DNA of 27,431 nt from the NCBI GenBank assembly GCA_910583895.1, contig CAJTYJ010000016.1, forward strand, positions 41,361-68,791, written 5' to 3'. Shown one piece after another: positions 1-7,653 of the stretch. The position numbers and the translations under genes are program-made. The notes under the pieces are model-generated. The model was not told where the DNA came from. It was given only the letters and a program-made list of their open reading frames with translations, and made no database searches. Numbering within the stretch: the first letter of the stretch is position 1; the number at the start of each line of letters is the position of its first letter. Origin of the DNA: an uncultured Lachnospiraceae bacterium (GTDB lineage: Bacteria > Bacillota > Clostridia > Lachnospirales > Lachnospiraceae).

Positions 1-27
1 ATGGATCTGCAAACCGGGCCTAAGTAG
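1..27 (+). other. possible 3' tail of an upstream gene
   Basis: The window opens 62 bases before livF. Frame 1 gives eight codons ending at a TAG at 25-27, and frame 3 ends at a TAA at 19-21, so this may be the last codons of the gene before livF, which in most liv operons is livG. Too little is visible to decide the frame or identity. Confidence 0.2.
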
Positions 28-62
28 GGCTGTAGCGGAACTTTTATTAGGAGGAAGAAGGA

Positions 63-773
63 ATGGCAATGCTGGAGATAAAAGACCTGGAGGTCTATTA
101 TGGGATGATCCAGGCGATCAAGGGAATTTCCTTTGAGGTGAACGAGGGGGAAGTCATCGCGCTGATCGGAGCCAACGGCGCAGGCAAGACCACGACGCTT
201 CACACCATATCCGGGTTGATTGCGCCGAAAAAGGGTACGGTTACTTTTGAAGGAAAAGAGATTACAAAGACGCCGGCCCACAAGATTGTGTCTTACGGGA
301 TGGCTCATGTGCCGGAGGGAAGGCGGGTGTTCGCCTCGTTAAGCGTGCTTCAGAATCTGAAGCTTGGGGCCTATACAAGGAGCAGCAAGGAGGAGATTGA
401 GGAATCTCTGCAGACGGTTTATACCAGATTTCCCAGGCTGCAGGAGCGCAAGAATCAGCCTGCCGGCACCTTGTCAGGAGGTGAGCAGCAGATGCTTGCC
501 ATGGGCCGGGCACTGATGTCCAAGCCAAGGATCATCCTGATGGATGAGCCCTCCATGGGCCTCTCTCCGATCTTTGTCAATGAAATTTTTGACATCATCA
601 AGCAGGTGAGTGCCAGCGGAACCACTGTGCTTTTGGTGGAGCAGAACGCGAAAAAGGCTCTGTCCATCGCAGACCGGGGGTATGTGCTGGAGACCGGAAA
701 GATTGTGCTGGAGGGGAAAGCGCAGGAGCTTCTGAATGACGAATCAGTGAAAAAGGCGTATCTTGGTGAATAA
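63..773 (+). CDS. livF: branched-chain amino-acid ABC transporter ATP-binding protein LivF
   Basis: This is the second ATPase of a LivFGHMJ-type importer; it hydrolyses ATP on the cytoplasmic face to drive uptake of branched-chain amino acids or a related ligand. At 236 aa it has the normal LivF length. Walker A is GANGAGKTT (residues 36-44), followed by the LivF-style stretch HVPEGRRVF, the ABC signature LSGGEQQ and Walker B IILMDEP. The LivF family trait of ending in AYLGE is present. The ATG at 63 is preceded by AGGAGG at 49-54 with eight bases of spacing, better than the ATG at 69. The rest of the liv operon would lie left of the window, and a terminator at 787-818 shows this is its last gene. 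The substrate (amino acid versus urea or amide variants of the family) cannot be told from this subunit alone. Confidence 0.93.
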   Translation: MAMLEIKDLEVYYGMIQAIKGISFEVNEGEVIALIGANGAGKTTTLHTISGLIAPKKGTVTFEGKEITKTPAHKIVSYGMAHVPEGRRVFASLSVLQNLKLGAYTRSSKEEIEESLQTVYTRFPRLQERKNQPAGTLSGGEQQMLAMGRALMSKPRIILMDEPSMGLSPIFVNEIFDIIKQVSASGTTVLLVEQNAKKALSIADRGYVLETGKIVLEGKAQELLNDESVKKAYLGE

Positions 774-786
774 AAGAAGAAAAGCG

Positions 787-818
787 ATCCCCATCTGGTT
801 TTGATGGGGATTTTTGTT
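787..818 (+). terminator. rho-independent terminator after livF
   Basis: A perfect 9-bp stem (ATCCCCATC at 787-795 and GATGGGGAT at 803-811) with a 7-base loop is followed by a run of Ts. It lies 13 bases after the livF stop and ends the liv operon. Confidence 0.9.
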
Positions 819-850
819 GGTAAAAATTGCTGGAAAAATGTATTTTGGGG

Positions 851-879
851 TGGGAAAATACAGCAGAATGTGATAAAAT
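851..879 (+). promoter_or_regulatory. probable extended -10 promoter of glgB
   Basis: TAAAAT at 874-879 is preceded directly by TGA (871-873), the extended -10 arrangement. The -35 position 17 bases upstream (TGGGAA, 851-856) is weak, as is common with extended -10 promoters. Transcription would start near 886, giving a leader of about 55 bases containing the hairpin at 903-922. Confidence 0.55.
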
Positions 880-902
880 AACTCTATCATTAGAGAAGAA
901 TT

Positions 903-922
903 CGGGCAAGATTACTTGCCCG
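903..922 (+). repeat. perfect 8-bp inverted repeat in the glgB leader
   Basis: CGGGCAAG (903-910) and CTTGCCCG (915-922) flank a 4-base loop ATTA. The hairpin ends three bases before the purine-rich ribosome binding site (925-934). It has no T tract, so it is not a terminator. It could be a 5'-end stabiliser or a protein operator. Confidence 0.6.
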
Positions 923-939
923 GACAGAGGAGAAGACTT

Positions 940-2874
940 ATGGGCAAGAAAGCAGTAAAAAAGACAGCAGAAGAGCGTCCCTGGTGCGCAGTGACTGATA
1001 TGGATCAATATCTCTTTGGAGAGGGAACACACTATGAGATCTACAAGAAGCTGGGAGCTCATCCGGCCAAGATGAACGGAGAAAAAGGTGTTTACTTTGC
1101 TGTCTGGGCGCCGAATGCAAAGAATGTCCGTGTGATCGGAGAGTTTAACCGGTGGGGTTCCGACGGATATCATATGACCCGCTTAGAGCCTCTTGGCATC
1201 TACGAAGCGTTTGTTCCGGAATTAGAAGAAGGTTCCATGTATAAATATCTGATTGAGACCAAATCAGGAGAGTACCTCTATAAAGCAGATCCCTTCGCTT
1301 TCTATGCGGAGAAGCGTCCGGGCAACGCTTCTGTCGTGGCGGACATTGATCATTTTACCTGGCATGATGCGAAGTGGATGGAGAAGCGCAGAAGCTGGGA
1401 AGGGCCGAAGGCGGCCATGTCCATCTACGAGGTACATCCGGGTTCCTGGAGACGGCATGCCCATGAAGACGGAGAGGACGGGTATTACAATTACCGGGAA
1501 TTTGCCGTGGAGCTGACCCAATATGTAAAAGATATGGGATATACGCATGTGGAGCTGATGGGGATTGCGGAGCATCCTTTTGACGGGTCATGGGGCTATC
1601 AGGTGACCGGGTATTTCGCACCTACTTCCCGCCACGGCACACCGGCGGATTTTCAGTACTTGATCGACTATCTGCACAAGCATAACATCGGCGTGATTCT
1701 GGACTGGGTGCCGGCACATTTCCCAAGAGACGGATACGGACTGGCGAATTTTGACGGGACGCCTCTTTTTGAGCATCCGGACAGCCGCCGGGGAGAGCAT
1801 CCGGACTGGGGGACGAAGATCTTCAACTATGAAAAATCCGAAGTCCGCAATTTCCTGATTGCCAATGCGCTGTACTGGCTGGATCACTATCATATCGACG
1901 GTCTTCGGGTGGACGCGGTGGCTTCCATGCTTTATCTGGATTACGGAAAGCAGGATGGGCAGTGGCTGCCCAATCAATACGGCGGAAATCAGAACCTGGA
2001 GGCGATCTGGTTCTTTAAGCATTTAAATTCCATCATCCGGGGCCGCAAGGACGGTTCCATGATCATCGCCGAGGAGTCCACTGCGTGGCCCGGCGTTACC
2101 AAGGACCCGGAGGAGGACGGTCTTGGTTTCCATTTCAAGTGGAACATGGGCTGGATGAATGATTTCCTGGAATACATGAAGCTGGATCCTTTGTTCCGCA
2201 AGGACAATCACAACAAGATGACCTTTGCCATGAGTTATGCCTGCAGTGAGAACTATATCCTGGTGCTGTCCCATGACGAGGTGGTTCATCTGAAGTGTTC
2301 CATGCTGAACAAGATGCCTGGTTATCTGGTGGATAAGTTCGCGAACCTGCGGGCAGGCTATGCCTTTATGTTCGGACATCCGGGCAAGAAGCTTTTGTTC
2401 ATGGGCAACGAATTTGCGCAGCTTCAGGAGTGGAGCGAAGACCGGGAATTAGACTGGTTCCTTTTGGAGGAAGAGCCCCATCAGCAGATGCAGAATTTTG
2501 TAAAAGCGCTGCTGCATATGTACAAGAAGTATCGCTGCCTCTACGAGCAGGATGACAGCTGGGATGGCTTCCAGTGGATCAATGCAGATGACTGCTTCCG
2601 CAGTATTTTCAGCTTTGTGCGTTACAGCAAGTCCAAACGGAAAAACCTTCTGTTTGTGATGAATTTTACGCCCATGGAGCGTACGGACTATCGGGTAGGA
2701 GTGCCAAAGAAGAAAAAATACAAACTGGTGCTGGACGGAGATGCCGAAGAATTTGGAGGCAACGGACGGAAGAAAGCAGAAGTATATGAAGCCAAAAAAG
2801 GCGAGTGCGACGGACAGAAATTCTATGTGGAGTATCCGCTGTCACCTTACGGAATCGCAGTATTTGAATTTTAA
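940..2874 (+). CDS. glgB: 1,4-alpha-glucan (glycogen) branching enzyme
   Basis: GlgB cuts alpha-1,4-glucan chains and re-attaches them as alpha-1,6 branches during cytoplasmic glycogen synthesis. A CBM48 domain comes first (about residues 30-120, with FAVWAPNA and GEFNRW), then the GH13 barrel. All four GH13 regions are visible: DWVPAHF (about residue 255), GLRVDAV with the nucleophile Asp near 325, IIAEES with the acid/base Glu near 378, and LSHDEV near 446; a C-terminal beta domain ends the protein. Length (644 aa) fits the family. The open frame extends upstream to a TTG at 916, but AGAGGAGAAG at 925-934 points to ATG 940. The gene stands alone, with its own promoter and terminator and no glgC, glgD or glgA nearby. 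Confidence 0.95.
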   Translation: MGKKAVKKTAEERPWCAVTDMDQYLFGEGTHYEIYKKLGAHPAKMNGEKGVYFAVWAPNAKNVRVIGEFNRWGSDGYHMTRLEPLGIYEAFVPELEEGSMYKYLIETKSGEYLYKADPFAFYAEKRPGNASVVADIDHFTWHDAKWMEKRRSWEGPKAAMSIYEVHPGSWRRHAHEDGEDGYYNYREFAVELTQYVKDMGYTHVELMGIAEHPFDGSWGYQVTGYFAPTSRHGTPADFQYLIDYLHKHNIGVILDWVPAHFPRDGYGLANFDGTPLFEHPDSRRGEHPDWGTKIFNYEKSEVRNFLIANALYWLDHYHIDGLRVDAVASMLYLDYGKQDGQWLPNQYGGNQNLEAIWFFKHLNSIIRGRKDGSMIIAEESTAWPGVTKDPEEDGLGFHFKWNMGWMNDFLEYMKLDPLFRKDNHNKMTFAMSYACSENYILVLSHDEVVHLKCSMLNKMPGYLVDKFANLRAGYAFMFGHPGKKLLFMGNEFAQLQEWSEDRELDWFLLEEEPHQQMQNFVKALLHMYKKYRCLYEQDDSWDGFQWINADDCFRSIFSFVRYSKSKRKNLLFVMNFTPMERTDYRVGVPKKKKYKLVLDGDAEEFGGNGRKKAEVYEAKKGECDGQKFYVEYPLSPYGIAVFEF

Positions 2875-2887
2875 AGTTTGACAGAAG

Positions 2888-2925
2888 AGACGGGAAGACG
2901 GACAGACGGCTTCCCGTCTGTTTTT
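2888..2925 (+). terminator. rho-independent terminator after glgB
   Basis: A perfect 10-bp stem (AGACGGGAAG at 2888-2897 and CTTCCCGTCT at 2910-2919) with a 12-base loop is followed by GTTTTT. It sits 13 bases after the glgB stop. Confidence 0.92.
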
Positions 2926-3032
2926 AAATGAATGATTTCTGTTGCAGAAGATGGACGGCCGTGGTACCATATAGCGTATTAGTCAGAACATGGACTTGTG
3001 AAAGCGGACAAAGGCAAACATTAGAAAAATAT

Positions 3033-3050
3033 CAGATAAAAATATATCTG
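3033..3050. repeat. small dyad upstream of the response-regulator gene
   Basis: CAGATA (3033-3038) and TATCTG (3045-3050) are inverted around AAAATA in the 180-base gap between the glgB terminator and the regulator. It could be an operator. No convincing -35/-10 pair is visible in the gap, and it lacks the CTTAACC repeats found downstream. Confidence 0.3.
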
Positions 3051-3106
3051 CAGATTTTGGGATGGAAGATGTTCCGCGAAAACTTTAAGTCAGGAGTTTA
3101 TTTCCC

Positions 3107-3778
3107 ATGAAACATATACTGGTCATTGATGATGATATTCAGATCGGCGATCTGCTGGAAGAGGTGCTTACCGGGGAGGGCTATCTGGTTTCCCGTGCCT
3201 ATTCGGGAACAGAGGCGCTTCTTCTGCTGTCGGAAGGAAAAAGAAGACCGGATCTGGTACTGTTGGACCTGATGCTGCCGGGACTCAGGGGGGAGGAGGT
3301 GCTCACAAGGCTTTCCGGGATTCCGGTGATCGTGGTCAGCGCCAGGGCGGATCCGTCGGATAAGATCAGTCTGCTCTTAGAAGGGGCAGCGGATTATGTG
3401 ACCAAGCCTTTTGACACGGGGGAGCTTCTGGCCAGGATTCTGGTCCAGCTTCGAAATGCAGAAGTTCTGGGGATTTCTTCAGTAATGGAATATGAAGAGC
3501 TTAAAATGGATACCATATCCCACAGTGTGCAGGTAAAGGACAGGCCGGTAAAGCTGACCCGCACAGAATATGCGATTTTAAAAATGCTGATGAGAAATCC
3601 TTCTCAGGTAGTGACCAAATCGGTGCTTTTGGACCGAATCTGCGAAGATACTCCCGACTGCGTGGAAAGTTCTCTGAAAGTGCATGTCAGCAATCTGCGG
3701 AGAAAATTAAAAAACGTCACAGGCAAAGATTACATCGAGGCCGTGTGGGGGATTGGATTCAAGCTTCGGGAAACTTAA
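3107..3778 (+). CDS. OmpR/PhoB-family response regulator
   Basis: This is the output half of a two-component system. The receiver domain (residues 1-115) has the acidic pocket Asp8-Asp10, the phospho-acceptor Asp54 (in LLDLMLPG), the conserved Ser78 and Lys100 (TKPF). A winged-helix DNA-binding domain follows (about 128-223), with the RxxxxK recognition-helix end and the final wing hairpin ending in GIGFKL. At 223 aa it is a standard length. AGGAG at 3092-3096 supports the ATG at 3107. The cognate kinase is three genes downstream, so regulator, transporter and kinase form one module, as in BceRSAB or lantibiotic-immunity systems. The CTTAACC repeats that start in its own stop codon are its likely target. 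The inducing signal is unknown. Confidence 0.93.
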   Translation: MKHILVIDDDIQIGDLLEEVLTGEGYLVSRAYSGTEALLLLSEGKRRPDLVLLDLMLPGLRGEEVLTRLSGIPVIVVSARADPSDKISLLLEGAADYVTKPFDTGELLARILVQLRNAEVLGISSVMEYEELKMDTISHSVQVKDRPVKLTRTEYAILKMLMRNPSQVVTKSVLLDRICEDTPDCVESSLKVHVSNLRRKLKNVTGKDYIEAVWGIGFKLRET

Positions 3779-3815
3779 CCATATCTTAACCATAGGCTTA
3801 ACCGGATTCTTAACC
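3774..3815 (+). promoter_or_regulatory. four phased CTTAACC direct repeats, probable regulator binding array
   Basis: CTTAACC occurs at 3774-3780, 3785-3791, 3797-3803 and 3809-3815, so the starts are 11, 12 and 12 bases apart, close to one helical turn. The first copy contains the TAA stop codon of the response-regulator gene. Direct repeats with about 11-bp phasing are the classic site form for OmpR/PhoB regulators, whose monomers bind head to tail. The last copy ends nine bases before an extended -10, so it covers the -35 region, the position expected for an activator replacing a poor -35. The regulator assignment is inference from position and form. Confidence 0.75.
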
Positions 3816-3821
3816 TTCTTT

Positions 3822-3830
3822 TGTTAGAAT
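3822..3830 (+). promoter_or_regulatory. extended -10 of the ABC transporter/kinase operon
   Basis: TGT-TAGAAT (3822-3830) is an extended -10 element. The sequence 17 bases upstream has no recognisable -35, and the fourth CTTAACC repeat occupies that region instead. This fits an activator-dependent promoter with a start near 3837 and a leader of about 84 bases to the ATPase gene. Confidence 0.55.
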
Positions 3831-3920
3831 TCCTGTTGTAGAAAAACAGCGAGAGCCTGTCAGGAAACCCGGAGGCCGGGGATCGGAAAGGCTGACAAAA
3901 ATTTCAGGAGGAAAGGATTT

Positions 3921-4832
3921 ATGGAGTATGTGGTAAGCACCAGTGCCCTGAGCAAGCAGTACGGTAATTTTCAGGCGTTGAAGGAATTGTCCATGCATGT
4001 CCCCAAAGGTGCAATCTATGGAATTGTGGGTAAAAACGGCGCGGGAAAGACGACTCTGATCCGTCTGCTCTGCGGGCTGCAGAAGCCTTCGTCTGGGGAA
4101 TATCGGTTGTACGGGGAACTTTACAGCTCAAAGCAGATCAAAAAAGCACGCAGAAGGATGGGGGCAGTGGTGGAAAGCCCGTCGGTCTATCTGGACATGA
4201 CGGCCCTGGATAACATAAAAGCGCAGTATCGGATCCTGGGACTGCCGTCTTTTGAAGGAGTCACGGAACTTTTGGATATGGTAGGCCTGTCAGACACCGG
4301 AAAAAAGAAAGTGAAAAATTTTTCCCTGGGTATGCGCCAGCGTCTTGGGATTGCCATGGCTCTGGCCGGAGATCCGGATCTTCTGGTACTGGACGAGCCG
4401 GCCAATGGTCTGGATCCCCAGGGGATCGTGGAGATCCGCGAGCTGCTTTTGAAACTGAATAAGGAACGGCAGATCACAGTGCTTTTATGCAGCCATATTC
4501 TGGATGAGCTGTCCCGGCTGGCCACACACTATGGTTTTATGGACAAAGGACGGATGGTAAAGGAGATCAGCGCAAAAGAACTGGAAGCGGCCTGCAAAAA
4601 ATGCGTCCGTGTGGAAGTGACCAACATAAAAGCGCTTTCCCGCGTGTTGGAGGCCATGGGGATGGAATACCAGATTCAGTCGGATCAGGAAGCCGATATC
4701 TTTGCAAAGGTAAACATTACAAAGCTGGTACTGGCACTTGAAAAAGAAGGCGGAGAACTGCTTTCCATCAAAGAGCGGGAGGAGAGCCTGGAGAGCTATT
4801 ACATCAATCTGATGGGAGGTGGAGAAAGATGA
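3921..4832 (+). CDS. ABC transporter ATP-binding protein, LanF/BcrA-like
   Basis: This ATPase should power the adjacent ABC-2 permease. It has Walker A GKNGAGKTT (residues 37-45), the signature FSLGMRQRLGIA (about 133-144), Walker B LLVLDEPANGLDP and the switch histidine in LLCSHILDEL. Residues after about 215 form a C-terminal extension of the kind found in BcrA/LanF exporters; total 303 aa. AGGAGG at 3906-3911 sets the ATG at 3921. It overlaps the permease gene by four bases (ATGA), so the two are translationally coupled. In similar modules the pump removes membrane-active peptides such as bacitracin or lantibiotics from the cell surface; the actual substrate here is not shown by sequence. 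Confidence 0.9.
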   Translation: MEYVVSTSALSKQYGNFQALKELSMHVPKGAIYGIVGKNGAGKTTLIRLLCGLQKPSSGEYRLYGELYSSKQIKKARRRMGAVVESPSVYLDMTALDNIKAQYRILGLPSFEGVTELLDMVGLSDTGKKKVKNFSLGMRQRLGIAMALAGDPDLLVLDEPANGLDPQGIVEIRELLLKLNKERQITVLLCSHILDELSRLATHYGFMDKGRMVKEISAKELEAACKKCVRVEVTNIKALSRVLEAMGMEYQIQSDQEADIFAKVNITKLVLALEKEGGELLSIKEREESLESYYINLMGGGER

Positions 4833-5668
4833 GCAGACTGACAGGGGCAAACTTTATGCGGCTTTGGAAGGATCACTGCTTTTGGTCGTGTGTGACATTT
4901 ATGGTTTCTTTCGGTGCATTTATGGTTTTTTTTGAGTATTATATGCTTTGCAGGAGCGGCTATGGGACTGCATTGGATGGCATAAGCCTGGGTTGTTCCA
5001 ATTTCATGGGCTTTATCGTGGCTGTGTTTGTCAGCCTGTTCTGGGGTACCGAGTACAGCGACGGCACGATACGAAATAAACTGGTGATCGGGCATCAGCG
5101 CCATACGGTTTATCTGTCCGGACTTTTAGTCAATTTTGCCGCGGTTCTTCTGTTTCATGGAATCTATGTGGCGACTGTTTTTCTGGTGGGAATACCGCTT
5201 CTTGGGTTTTCCGGCAGTATTGGGGTGGAGCTGCTGTTCAGACTGGCACTTCTCTCGGTTTTGATGGATCTGACGTTTTCGGCAATCTATACCTTCCTTG
5301 CAATGATCAACCAGAACAAGGCAAAAGTGACAGCAGTCAGCATTCTAAGTGCGTTTGTACTTTTGCTCCTGTCCGGATACATCCATTCCGCTTTAAGTGA
5401 GCCGAAGACCTATGATGCATATATCGAAGTGACGGACAAAGGATATGTGATCAGTCATGAGGGGACAGAGGAGAATCCCTATTACCTGGAAGGAACCAAA
5501 CGAAAGGTTTATGAATTTTTGCGGGATTTTCTTCCCAGCGGACAGGGAGTTCAGATTGCAGAACGGTCCGCAGATCATATGGGGCAGAGACTTTTGTATT
5601 CTTGTCTGATCATCGTATGTACCACCGGAGTCGGAATGCTTCTGTTTGAGAAAAAAGATATCAAGTAG
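4829..5668 (+). CDS. ABC-2 type permease of the peptide-resistance module
   Basis: A 279-aa membrane protein with about six hydrophobic segments, the usual plan of LanE/LanG-type permeases. The stretch FWGTEYSDGTIRNKLVIG after the second segment is the ABC-2 coupling motif thought to contact the ATPase. Between the fifth and sixth segments lies a hydrophilic loop of about 55 residues (about 185-240), a likely external region. The start codon overlaps the ATPase stop (ATGA at 4829-4832) and follows GGGAGGTGGAG. Only one permease gene is present, so it probably works as a homodimer rather than a LanE/LanG pair. Confidence 0.85.
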   Translation: MSRLTGANFMRLWKDHCFWSCVTFMVSFGAFMVFFEYYMLCRSGYGTALDGISLGCSNFMGFIVAVFVSLFWGTEYSDGTIRNKLVIGHQRHTVYLSGLLVNFAAVLLFHGIYVATVFLVGIPLLGFSGSIGVELLFRLALLSVLMDLTFSAIYTFLAMINQNKAKVTAVSILSAFVLLLLSGYIHSALSEPKTYDAYIEVTDKGYVISHEGTEENPYYLEGTKRKVYEFLRDFLPSGQGVQIAERSADHMGQRLLYSCLIIVCTTGVGMLLFEKKDIK

Positions 5669-5682
5669 AGAGGAGGGGGATG

Positions 5683-6570
5683 ATGGAGACCGGATCATGG
5701 ATCCTGATGGGGGCTTTGGTTTTGCTGATCGGGCTGTTGCTTTTGAAGATTCAGCTTCTGCGCCGGGCAGCAAAAGAGATCGAAGAGGCATTCAAAGATC
5801 GTCTGGCTGCGGATACCAATGTTCTGATCGACACAGCCAGTCATGATCCTTATATGCGAAGTCTGGCATCCGGTATCAACGAGGGGCTTCGCAGGCTGCG
5901 TCGGGACCGGCACCGCTTCTGGCAGGGGGACTTAGAGCTCAAGGATGCGGTCACCAACATCTCCCATGATCTTCGTACTCCTCTTACAGCTGTCTGCGGC
6001 TATCTGGATCTGCTGAAAAAAGAACCGCTTCCAGAGACTGCCCGTCGTTATGTGGCAGTCATCGAGGAGCGTACAGAGGTTTTAAAGCAGCTCAGTGAGG
6101 AACTTTTCCGATACTCCGTCACGGTGTCCGCCGGAAAAACGCTGGATCTGGAGGAGCTGTCTTTAAACCGGGCATTGGAGGAGAGCATCTCTGCCTATTA
6201 CGGGGTTCTCAAAGGCTGCCGGATCACGCCGCAGATCTCCATGGCAAATCAGGAAATTCGGCGGAAGCTGAACCAAAGCGCTCTTGCCCGCATCTTCTCC
6301 AACATTTTAAGCAATGCCGTCAAATACAGTGACGGAGATCTTAAAATCCAGCTTTTGGACAGCGGAGAAATCATTTTTCAGAATCATGCCTCCGGTTTGA
6401 CGGAAGTAGAAACAAGCCGTCTTTTTGACCGTTATTACACAGTGGAGACCACCCGGAAGTCTACCGGGCTTGGTCTGTCCATCGCCCGGATTCTGACCGA
6501 GCAGATGGGAGGCACCATCGGCTGTGAACTGGCACAGGGCATTTTGACCATCCACCTTCATTTCCTCTGA
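5683..6570 (+). CDS. sensor histidine kinase with a single membrane anchor
   Basis: This should phosphorylate the response regulator at 3107-3778. One hydrophobic segment (first ~24 residues) is followed directly by a cytoplasmic linker, the H box ISHDLRTPLT (His about 95), the N box NILSNAVKYSDGD, and the G2 box TGLGLSIA. There is no extracytoplasmic sensor domain. Family precedent (BceS-type and related kinases lacking sensor domains) says such kinases take their signal from the partner ABC transporter, which fits its place right behind the permease. Two ATGs are in tandem at 5680 and 5683; AGGAGG at 5671-5676 is three and six bases away, so 5683 is preferred. Its end overlaps the convergent gene by 13 bases. 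Confidence 0.9.
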   Translation: METGSWILMGALVLLIGLLLLKIQLLRRAAKEIEEAFKDRLAADTNVLIDTASHDPYMRSLASGINEGLRRLRRDRHRFWQGDLELKDAVTNISHDLRTPLTAVCGYLDLLKKEPLPETARRYVAVIEERTEVLKQLSEELFRYSVTVSAGKTLDLEELSLNRALEESISAYYGVLKGCRITPQISMANQEIRRKLNQSALARIFSNILSNAVKYSDGDLKIQLLDSGEIIFQNHASGLTEVETSRLFDRYYTVETTRKSTGLGLSIARILTEQMGGTIGCELAQGILTIHLHFL

Positions 6571-7358
6571 TCGGCTTCTTCTCCCGCAATGATCAGAGGA
6601 ATTTTCTGCATGTCAGCAGCAATATCCGTAAAAGAACTGAAATAACTGCCGATGATTTTTTTGGTGGCGGCAAGGCTGTAGAGATCCAGAAGGGCATCCT
6701 GCATTCCTTCTTTGCTGTCCCTTCGAAGACAGCGGGTCTGGTTGGAAAGAATCCGGTCCGGAAAAGTTTCCCGAAGCCGCTTTTCCTCCTCAAAATCATC
6801 CGTGGCCAGATAAAACATGGTATCCGGATTGACAGAGAGCTCCCGCTTCATGGATGCCAGGAACGCATCCGTGGAGCTTTTTCCGATGGCGGGCTGGTTA
6901 TCGGTCCGGCGGATATGGACCCCCACGCAGAAGGGGCCGAACCGGGATGTCATCTCATCAATTCGCTTTTGGAGCCCTTCTGTGGGCACAAAGAGGTGAT
7001 AGTCTTCAGAAGGGTAAAAAGATTCCCAGGTAAAAATATAAATATTTTTTTTCAGGCTGCCGGCGTAGGCAGGATCGAGACATCCGTCAGGATTTCGGTG
7101 GGCCAGAAGCGTTTCATTGGTCAGGTAGGTGCGGGCTGTTTTCTGATAAAACAGTTTGCGCAGATCTGCCACGGAGTGGATGTCGGTAATCTGAAATTCG
7201 GTTACCGGACGAAACAGAGCGCCAAAAGGGCAGTTTAATTCTGCATTGCAGTTCCAAAGGACCAGGAGTTTTTCCTGGCGCCATCTGGCCAGCTGCCAGC
7301 CGGAATTTATCACGCGCATTCTATTGCATAAACCGCCGGAAGGTTGTATGATGATCAT
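6558..7358 (-). CDS. fucosyltransferase-like glycosyltransferase with an HxRRTD motif
   Basis: The N-terminus IIIQPSGGLCNRMRVI matches the glycine-rich opening of the GT11/GT23/GT65 superfamily, and GVHIRRTDNQ (about residues 145-154) matches the HxRRTD GDP-fucose-binding motif of alpha-1,6-fucosyltransferases and NodZ. The C-terminal part has the short helix-rich stretch ending in GSYFSSFTDIA seen in such enzymes. It lacks a signal peptide or membrane span, so it should act in the cytoplasm on a lipid-linked or soluble acceptor. A weak GAGGT lies upstream of the ATG at 7358. It is the only minus-strand gene in this half and reads toward the kinase, though it lies next to a polysaccharide locus. 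GDP-fucose as donor is inference; the donor could be another nucleotide sugar. Confidence 0.7.
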   Translation of the reverse strand: MIIIQPSGGLCNRMRVINSGWQLARWRQEKLLVLWNCNAELNCPFGALFRPVTEFQITDIHSVADLRKLFYQKTARTYLTNETLLAHRNPDGCLDPAYAGSLKKNIYIFTWESFYPSEDYHLFVPTEGLQKRIDEMTSRFGPFCVGVHIRRTDNQPAIGKSSTDAFLASMKRELSVNPDTMFYLATDDFEEEKRLRETFPDRILSNQTRCLRRDSKEGMQDALLDLYSLAATKKIIGSYFSSFTDIAADMQKIPLIIAGEEADQRK

Positions 7359-7450
7359 GGTGTTACCTCACTTATACTATGCTGGGGAAGAGCAGCGGCT
7401 GTCCCAAAAAGTATGGAGTCAGCCTCTTCAGCTATCCAAAGACGGTACTT

Positions 7451-7511
7451 AGAGCGTGTTTGAAAACTGCTTTTTTGGCAGTTGGCGGGAATGAATTTTC
7501 AAACACGCTCT
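7451..7511. repeat. 61-bp palindromic element (REP/MITE-like)
   Basis: AGAGCGTGTTTGAAAA (7451-7466) and its exact reverse complement (7496-7511) flank a 29-base core. The core holds a second small inverted repeat (CTGC 7467-7470 and GCAG 7478-7481) around a T run, then a GC-rich spacer. There is no T tract outside either arm, so it is not a normal terminator, and no clear target-site duplication flanks it. Its symmetry and placement between divergent transcription units suggest a dispersed palindromic repeat or a very short non-autonomous element. Confidence 0.65.
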
Positions 7512-7536
7512 GGGGTCTGGGGTGCAAAACCGTGTA

Positions 7537-7566
7537 TTGTTTTTCCCACTGAGGGTAGTATATCAT
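7537..7566 (+). promoter_or_regulatory. possible promoter of the polysaccharide locus
   Basis: TTGTTT (7537-7542) is followed after 18 bases by TATCAT (7561-7566), or after 16 bases by TATATC (7559-7564). It lies between the palindromic element and the first glycosyltransferase gene and would give a leader of about 80 bases to ATG 7654. Confidence 0.4.
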
Positions 7567-7653
7567 AGGAATGAAGGGCGGGCAATGGTGGGTCCCTTAC
7601 TTTGTTTTTTTAAATCTGCTCTGGACAGACAACAGGAATCGGCGGTATATTTT

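Noticed and set aside
2928..3110. 60-codon plus-strand frame between glgB and the response regulator
   Set aside because: No ribosome binding site, no recognisable composition, and it spans the dyad and the regulator's ribosome binding site.
7451..7511. Palindrome considered as a terminator
   Set aside because: No U tract on the outer side of either arm, on either strand.
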